Shown here piece after piece: positions 59,881 through 64,000 of a stretch of DNA of 64,000 nucleotides. The notes under the pieces were generated by a model. It searched no databases. It was not told the DNA's origin and was given only the letters and a program-made list of their open reading frames with translations. Made by a program: the position numbers and the translations under genes. Within the stretch, counting starts at the first letter, position 1, and each line of letters opens with the position of its first letter. Origin of the DNA: Alphaproteobacteria bacterium (lineage in GTDB: Bacteria > Pseudomonadota > Alphaproteobacteria > Sphingomonadales > Kordiimonadaceae); the NCBI GenBank assembly GCA_006226495.1, contig SBGU01000002.1, positions 1 to 64,000 on the forward strand. The letters are read 5' to 3'.

Positions 59881-60207
59881 TGGTGTCTCCCGTTTTGCGA
59901 TTGGTTGTGGAATTACGGGCTTTTTGCCCGCCCACAGTGTAAGCCGCCGGGAGACTGGCGTTTACCTGGAATACACTTATAGAGCGCGCCACCGGCGCTT
60001 CATGACCATTTTTGAGCGTATTTTCGCGCTTGCCAGTGTCATATGGGCATGCGCGCGCTGCTAACCCAACGGAATCAGGGGGCTATCGCCAGCAAAAAGG
60101 CAAAGGTGTCCCCGTCCTGGCGCGAGACTCGGCCCGGTGGAACATTTTCAACTTCTGAAATTCAGGGAGTCTGCCGGACGAACGGTGTCGCCCGGCCTCA
60201 CCGTGAC
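59881..60207. other. Intergenic region upstream of the synthase gene
   Basis: About 327 bases without a gene. It should contain the minus-strand promoter of the FeeM-like gene. A hairpin CGGGC/GCCCG with a 5-base loop lies at 59916-59930 in the 5' leader. Nothing resembling an operator or lux-box was recognised. Confidence 0.4.
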
Positions 60208-61527
60208 CTAGAGGCTCAGGCCCGCGCCCAACGATTGCATAAGGTCTATAAAGACCGGAAAGCTGGTCTGGATCGGGCTGGCGTCGTCAATCACGACCGG
60301 CGTCGCGGCCATCTGGCCCAGGACCGAAAAACTCATGGCGATACGGTGGTCAAGATGGGTCTCGACCATGCCGCCGCCGGGCACCTTGCCACCACAGCCT
60401 TCGATCACCAGCCCGTCCTCCAGCTCTTCAAGCTTGATGCCATTGGCCCTGAGGCCCGCAGCCATAACGGCCAGGCGATCCGATTCCTTGACCCGCAGTT
60501 CCTCGAGCCCCGTGAAACGGCTGGTGCCTCTGGCCACCGCCGCGGCACAGAACAGAACCGGAAATTCGTCGATCATGGTCGACGGGTCGACCGGCAGGTG
60601 ATCGACACCCTTCAGTGCCGCCGCACGCACCCGCAGGTCGCCAACCGGCTCGCCACCCAGAAGGCGTTCGTTCAGCACTGTAATATCCGCACCCATGGCC
60701 TTGAGCGCCGCCACGATACCCGTCCGCAAGGGATTGAGCCCGACATTCTCTATAAGGACATCGGACCCAGGCACAATGGACGCTGCCACCAAGAGGAATG
60801 CTGCGGAGGAAATATCGCCCGGCACTTCAAGCCGGATCGGGTTCAGTTCAGGCTGGCCCACCAGACTGACGACCCGGTGGCCGTCCTCCTCGGTTACGCT
60901 GATATCGGCGCCCATGGCGCTCAGCATGCGTTCGGTATGATCGCGGGTCGCGACCTTTTCCCGCACCCGGGTGATGCCTGGCGTATTGAGGCCCGCCAGG
61001 ATGACGGCCGACTTGACCTGCGCGCTGGCCATCGGAGTCGTACAATCGATCGGCAGCGGGTTGTCGGTGCCCTTCATGGTGAGCGGCAGGAACTTGTCCT
61101 CGCGCGCGCTGAATTCCGCGCCAACAGATGCCAGCGGCACGGTAACGCGCCCCATGGGCCGGCCCCGCAGGCTGGCGTCCCCGGTCATGGTCACCCGGAT
61201 GGGGTGGCTGGCGATAAGCCCCATGATCAGGCGTGTCGACGTGCCGGAGTTGCCCATGTCGATAATGTCGTCCGGCTCCATCAGCCCGCCGACCCCGACA
61301 CCCTGCACTTTCCAGTGACCCGGTGCGACGCGCTCGACCCGCGCGCCCATGGCCCGCATGGCGGCCGCCGTGGCCAGAACATCTTCGCCTTCCAGGAGCC
61401 CGGTAATCTCGCTTTCGCCCACGGCAAGGCCCGACAGCATCAGGGACCGGTGGGAGATGGATTTGTCACCAGGCACACGAACGGTGCCCTTCAATTCGGT
61501 GTTGGGCTGGGAAATGAGGCTCGGCAC
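60208..61527 (-). CDS. aroA: 3-phosphoshikimate 1-carboxyvinyltransferase (EPSP synthase)
   Basis: Shikimate-pathway enzyme joining phosphoenolpyruvate to shikimate 3-phosphate. 439 residues, normal length. Conserved parts are RVPGDKSISHRSLMLSGLAV near the N-terminus, MGNSGTSTRLIMGLI (phosphate-binding loop), LRVKESDRLAVMAAGLR and LDHRIAMSFSVLG near the C-terminus. It is a class II-type EPSP synthase by general appearance. It is divergent from the FYDLN gene at 61649. cmk and rpsA, which often follow aroA in alphaproteobacteria, are not present on the expected side. Confidence 0.97.
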   Translation of the reverse strand: MPSLISQPNTELKGTVRVPGDKSISHRSLMLSGLAVGESEITGLLEGEDVLATAAAMRAMGARVERVAPGHWKVQGVGVGGLMEPDDIIDMGNSGTSTRLIMGLIASHPIRVTMTGDASLRGRPMGRVTVPLASVGAEFSAREDKFLPLTMKGTDNPLPIDCTTPMASAQVKSAVILAGLNTPGITRVREKVATRDHTERMLSAMGADISVTEEDGHRVVSLVGQPELNPIRLEVPGDISSAAFLLVAASIVPGSDVLIENVGLNPLRTGIVAALKAMGADITVLNERLLGGEPVGDLRVRAAALKGVDHLPVDPSTMIDEFPVLFCAAAVARGTSRFTGLEELRVKESDRLAVMAAGLRANGIKLEELEDGLVIEGCGGKVPGGGMVETHLDHRIAMSFSVLGQMAATPVVIDDASPIQTSFPVFIDLMQSLGAGLSL

Positions 61528-61648
61528 GGGAAAGTTTCCATATTAAGAGAGTGAATCAATCAACAAAGCTTTGACAGGCGCGATTGATCATGGCAAGGGA
61601 TGCGCCGAATTCTTTGCTCGATAGCGCGGCAAATGCAAGGAGATAGAC

Positions 61649-61981
61649 GTGGCTAAACCCGAATGGGGCACCAAGCGCACCTGCCCGAAATGCGGCACGC
61701 GCTTTTACGACCTGCAAAAAGACGACCCGGTAACCTGCATCGATTGCGGGAACAACTGGAATCCGGAACCGATCCTGAAGGCCAAACAGCCGGTCATGGT
61801 TGAAGAGACCAAGGTTGCCAAGCCGAAGGTCGAGGCTGAAGAAGGCGACGACCTGAACGACGACGACGATCTCGAAATCGATGACGACGACGATATGCTC
61901 GGTGATGTCAGCCTCGACGACGATGACGACGACGAAGTCTCGGGCATGGTCGACACCAGCCTGTCGGACGACGAAAACTAA
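61649..61981 (+). CDS. TIGR02300 (FYDLN) zinc-ribbon protein
   Basis: 110-residue acidic protein. A zinc ribbon is formed by RTCPKCGTRFYDLQKD and VTCIDCGNNWNPEP (two CxxC pairs), and the rest is a highly acidic tail (for example LEIDDDDDMLGDVS and SLDDDDDDEVSG). The family occurs almost only in alphaproteobacteria, where it is found near aroA and has no known function. The start is GTG 61649 with AAGGAG 5 bases upstream. It is divergent from aroA, followed by tRNA-Ala. Confidence 0.93.
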   Translation: MAKPEWGTKRTCPKCGTRFYDLQKDDPVTCIDCGNNWNPEPILKAKQPVMVEETKVAKPKVEAEEGDDLNDDDDLEIDDDDDMLGDVSLDDDDDDEVSGMVDTSLSDDEN

Positions 61982-62114
61982 GGTTTTCCAAGCGGTTGGG
62001 TGCCCAGGCATCCACCGTAACAAATAGTCAAAATTTTCTCTTGCGCGGACCTTGGTGTCTTACTATAGTCCGCGCCGTTCGATGGGGTGAAACCTGACGG
62101 ACAACCCGGTTTCC

Positions 62115-62190
<76 letters not shown>

Positions 62191-62194
62191 TCTT

Positions 62195-62220
62195 AAAACC
62201 CGCCCTAAAGGCGGGTTTTT
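62195..62220 (+). terminator. Intrinsic terminator after tRNA-Ala
   Basis: AAAACCCGCC, loop CTAAA, GGCGGGTTTT followed by T. Confidence 0.9.
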
Positions 62221-62444
62221 CGCTTTCTGGGGTCTGTCAGAGCCCCAGACCCCGGCGCCGGCGGCGAATCACCCGGCTACGGCACTGGTCCTGACCTGGC
62301 CGTGTCTGCCTCGGTTGGCGGCGTATGATCCTGCCGGCGCATCATCGCACAGTGCCAGACCCGCATTGATTTCCAAATTTGGATTATTGCAGTATCGTGC
62401 TGCACCATAAGGATGATTTGTCCCGCTGGAAGGCTCCCGACCTG

Positions 62445-64000
62445 ATGCCAAACGCGAACCATGACCGCACGTCCGCAACCGCCGGCGCAGCCATGCCTGC
62501 CGATGAAGTCCCCGCTGACGGGACCGGGGGCCAACAGGAGACGACAGCGCAGGTGGCATCCCGGCATTTGGCCCTCGGCGAGCTGAACACGGCGCTTTGG
62601 CTATGCGAGGCGGCGTGCCGCACGACACCCGCTGCCGCGATCCTGACGACAAAGGCTGCCGTCCTCAGGGCCCTGCACCGGGATGTGGACGCGGCATCTG
62701 CGCTGGACCAGGCCCGGACACTTGCGCCAAACGACGTGGGCCTGCGAATTTTGCGGGCACACCTGGCCGCCACCCTGGGTGAGCATGCGACCGCAGAGGC
62801 CCTGCTGGCGACGAACCTGGCCACCAACCCCACGCACCCGGCAACGATTCTTGCCCGCATCGAAACTGCGTTCGATAGCCACATGCCCGCGACACAGCGC
62901 CAGCAACTGGTTGACGAATCGTACCGGCTGTTCGAAACAGCGCTTCTGGATGGCACAGCCAAAGCCGAAGATATCCGGCAGGCCATGGGCGACCTTGCGT
63001 TCCGTACACGGCAATGGCGGCAGGCGCTTGGGCACTGGTCTGCCATCGGGCTGGACGACGACACGGTCAACCGCAGGAGCCTGCAGCGCGCCCAGTGCCA
63101 TCTGTTCCTGATTGATGATGTGTCGGCCAGGCGCTGTCTGGAAGCCTTTCTGGCCAAGAACCCGACCTCGGTATCCGCGATCAACCTGATGGCCGAGCTC
63201 GAGCTGTCGCTCGGTCACTGGGCCAGGTCGCTGGCACTGAGGGAACACCTGTTTACAATGAATGGCCTGCACCGCGTGCCGATCGGTGTCCGGCTGGCGC
63301 AGGATTATCTGTTGCGCGACGACCGGGCCCGCGCCGAAGCCCTCCAGGCGGAATGTGAGCAACTGGCGGGCGAGCGGCTCGAAATCTCCTATGCCCGCCT
63401 GCTGATGATGCAGGACCGGGCCGCGGACGCCTGGGACTATGTGTCGCCCTGGCGCGACTGCGTGGAACAGTCCCCCCTTGTCGCCCGCCTGTTTCAGGGC
63501 CTGGGCCTGAGTCTCGGGCTTGCAAGGAAGAAGTGGCAATCGGCGAGATTTGCGGACGATACACCGGGCAATACCCCATCCGGCATAAAAACGCCGGACG
63601 AAGTGCGCGCCATTTTTTCCGCCCAGCCGATTACTGCCGGCGACGCGATAAGCGTGCGTGCCAACCTGCGCTTCGCATGGCAGGTGCGGCAGCCAGACGC
63701 CATGCCCTATGACGACTGGCTGGAAACTACATTGCAAACGGCCGCGGCCGTCTGCCTTCTGGTGCCGGAACCAAAGGTCAGTGCACGGGATATTGCCCAA
63801 CTGACGGTATCCTCGGACTTCGATATTCTCCGGCCCTTCATGGACAGGGATGAGCCGGTCCTGTTTGCCTGCAGCCATCAGGGACCCTTTTTGCAGCATG
63901 TACTTGCGCTCTTTTTCCCCAGGCTTCGCTTCATAACCACCAACAAGACCTTCGACGACAGCGGCAACCCGGACAGCCGCAACCTGTCCCTGCAGGGCGA
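62445..64000 (+). CDS. TPR-like protein, C-terminus cut by window edge
   Basis: An uninterrupted frame of at least 518 codons runs from ATG 62445 past the window end. The first 300 residues are alpha-helical with TPR-like repeats (HLALGELNTALWLCEAACRT, ALDQARTLAPNDVGLRILRA and ALLATNLATNPTHPATILAR). From about residue 455 the sequence changes to VLFACSHQGPFLQHVLALFFP, which has the S/G-H-x-G-x-x-x-x look of lysophospholipid (LpxL/HtrB-type) acyltransferases; that part is incomplete, so the assignment is weak. GGAAGG lies 11 bases upstream of ATG 62445; in-frame TTG 62418 (after AAGGA) or GTG 62397 could also start it. No signal peptide. It is alone after tRNA-Ala. Confidence 0.65.
   Translation, partial: MPNANHDRTSATAGAAMPADEVPADGTGGQQETTAQVASRHLALGELNTALWLCEAACRTTPAAAILTTKAAVLRALHRDVDAASALDQARTLAPNDVGLRILRAHLAATLGEHATAEALLATNLATNPTHPATILARIETAFDSHMPATQRQQLVDESYRLFETALLDGTAKAEDIRQAMGDLAFRTRQWRQALGHWSAIGLDDDTVNRRSLQRAQCHLFLIDDVSARRCLEAFLAKNPTSVSAINLMAELELSLGHWARSLALREHLFTMNGLHRVPIGVRLAQDYLLRDDRARAEALQAECEQLAGERLEISYARLLMMQDRAADAWDYVSPWRDCVEQSPLVARLFQGLGLSLGLARKKWQSARFADDTPGNTPSGIKTPDEVRAIFSAQPITAGDAISVRANLRFAWQVRQPDAMPYDDWLETTLQTAAAVCLLVPEPKVSARDIAQLTVSSDFDILRPFMDRDEPVLFACSHQGPFLQHVLALFFPRLRFITTNKTFDDSGNPDSRNLSLQG

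Noticed and set aside
60043-61554. 503-codon plus-strand frame opposite aroA
   Set aside because: Antisense shadow of aroA.
62601-63899. 432-codon minus-strand frame opposite the TPR protein
   Set aside because: The plus strand carries one continuous, protein-like frame with TPR features; the minus frame has shadow composition.

Overview
The window is high-GC, densely coded bacterial DNA, about 64 kb. It most likely comes from an alphaproteobacterium. The evidence is the FYDLN-type TIGR02300 protein, IalB-like protein, YggT/DUF167 pair, multiple large TonB-dependent receptors, FlaEY-like and FliL-like proteins, and tRNA genes with encoded CCA. A Kordiimonadales-like marine or environmental host would fit, but that is inference. 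No plasmid, prophage or CRISPR array is visible. The only mobile-element traces are the 3' end of an IS5-like transposase at the left edge and a complete IS1595-type transposase near 24.6 kb.

Layout. 0-14.2 kb is mostly housekeeping: yciB, MFS exporter, SpoU methyltransferase, IalB-like protein, a membrane-bound LytTR regulator divergent from an acyltransferase, rlmN, Sel1 protein, argG, AEC transporter, M28 peptidase, marC, folD, DUF167/yggT. 14.4-18.3 kb looks flagellum-related: a 1002-residue FlaEY-like beta-propeller protein behind a sigma54-like promoter and a CGGCAA/TTGCCG palindrome, an unannotated structured RNA on the minus strand with its own terminator, and a FliL-like secreted protein. 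18.5-24.4 kb holds two large TonB-dependent receptors. 24.5-26.8 kb is an AT-richer accessory patch with the IS1595 transposase and several unknown small genes, two of which start from the same CATG. 26.9-37.8 kb returns to core functions: Pit phosphate transporter with a Pho-box-like site, Bcr/CflA exporter, esterase, polA, zinc-finger protein, ABC ATPase-nadB, two secreted TonB-domain paralogues, tRNA-Arg.

38.0-55.0 kb is a catabolic island. On the minus strand it holds a LeuC/LeuD-type hydro-lyase, a D-2-hydroxyacid dehydrogenase, an HSL-type hydrolase, LysR, an AtuA (DUF1446)/DUF4387 pair, a class II aldolase, an acyl-CoA ligase and a GPH symporter. Partly divergent from these are a hotdog thioesterase, a secretory-lipase-like lipoprotein, a TonB-dependent receptor and an exported metallo-beta-lactamase-fold hydrolase. 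A shared inverted repeat (CGCATGAAAnnATGCG) lies in both divergent promoter regions and suggests one regulon. The substrate is unknown; uptake and hydrolysis of an ester or lipid-like compound followed by CoA activation and hydroxy-acid chemistry is my inference.

55.2-59.9 kb is the most interesting block. It encodes a FeeM/LuxI-like N-acyl amino acid synthase, a multi-membrane-span GAF histidine kinase, a short protein joining a kinase-type phospho-histidine helix to a receiver domain without an ATPase, and a response regulator whose phospho-aspartate lies near residue 112 and whose C-terminal output domain I do not recognise. This resembles the architecture of the Legionella Lqs circuit but has a different signal synthase. 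It is proposed here as an undescribed cell-cell signalling system. The window ends with aroA, the FYDLN protein, tRNA-Ala and a TPR protein cut by the window edge.
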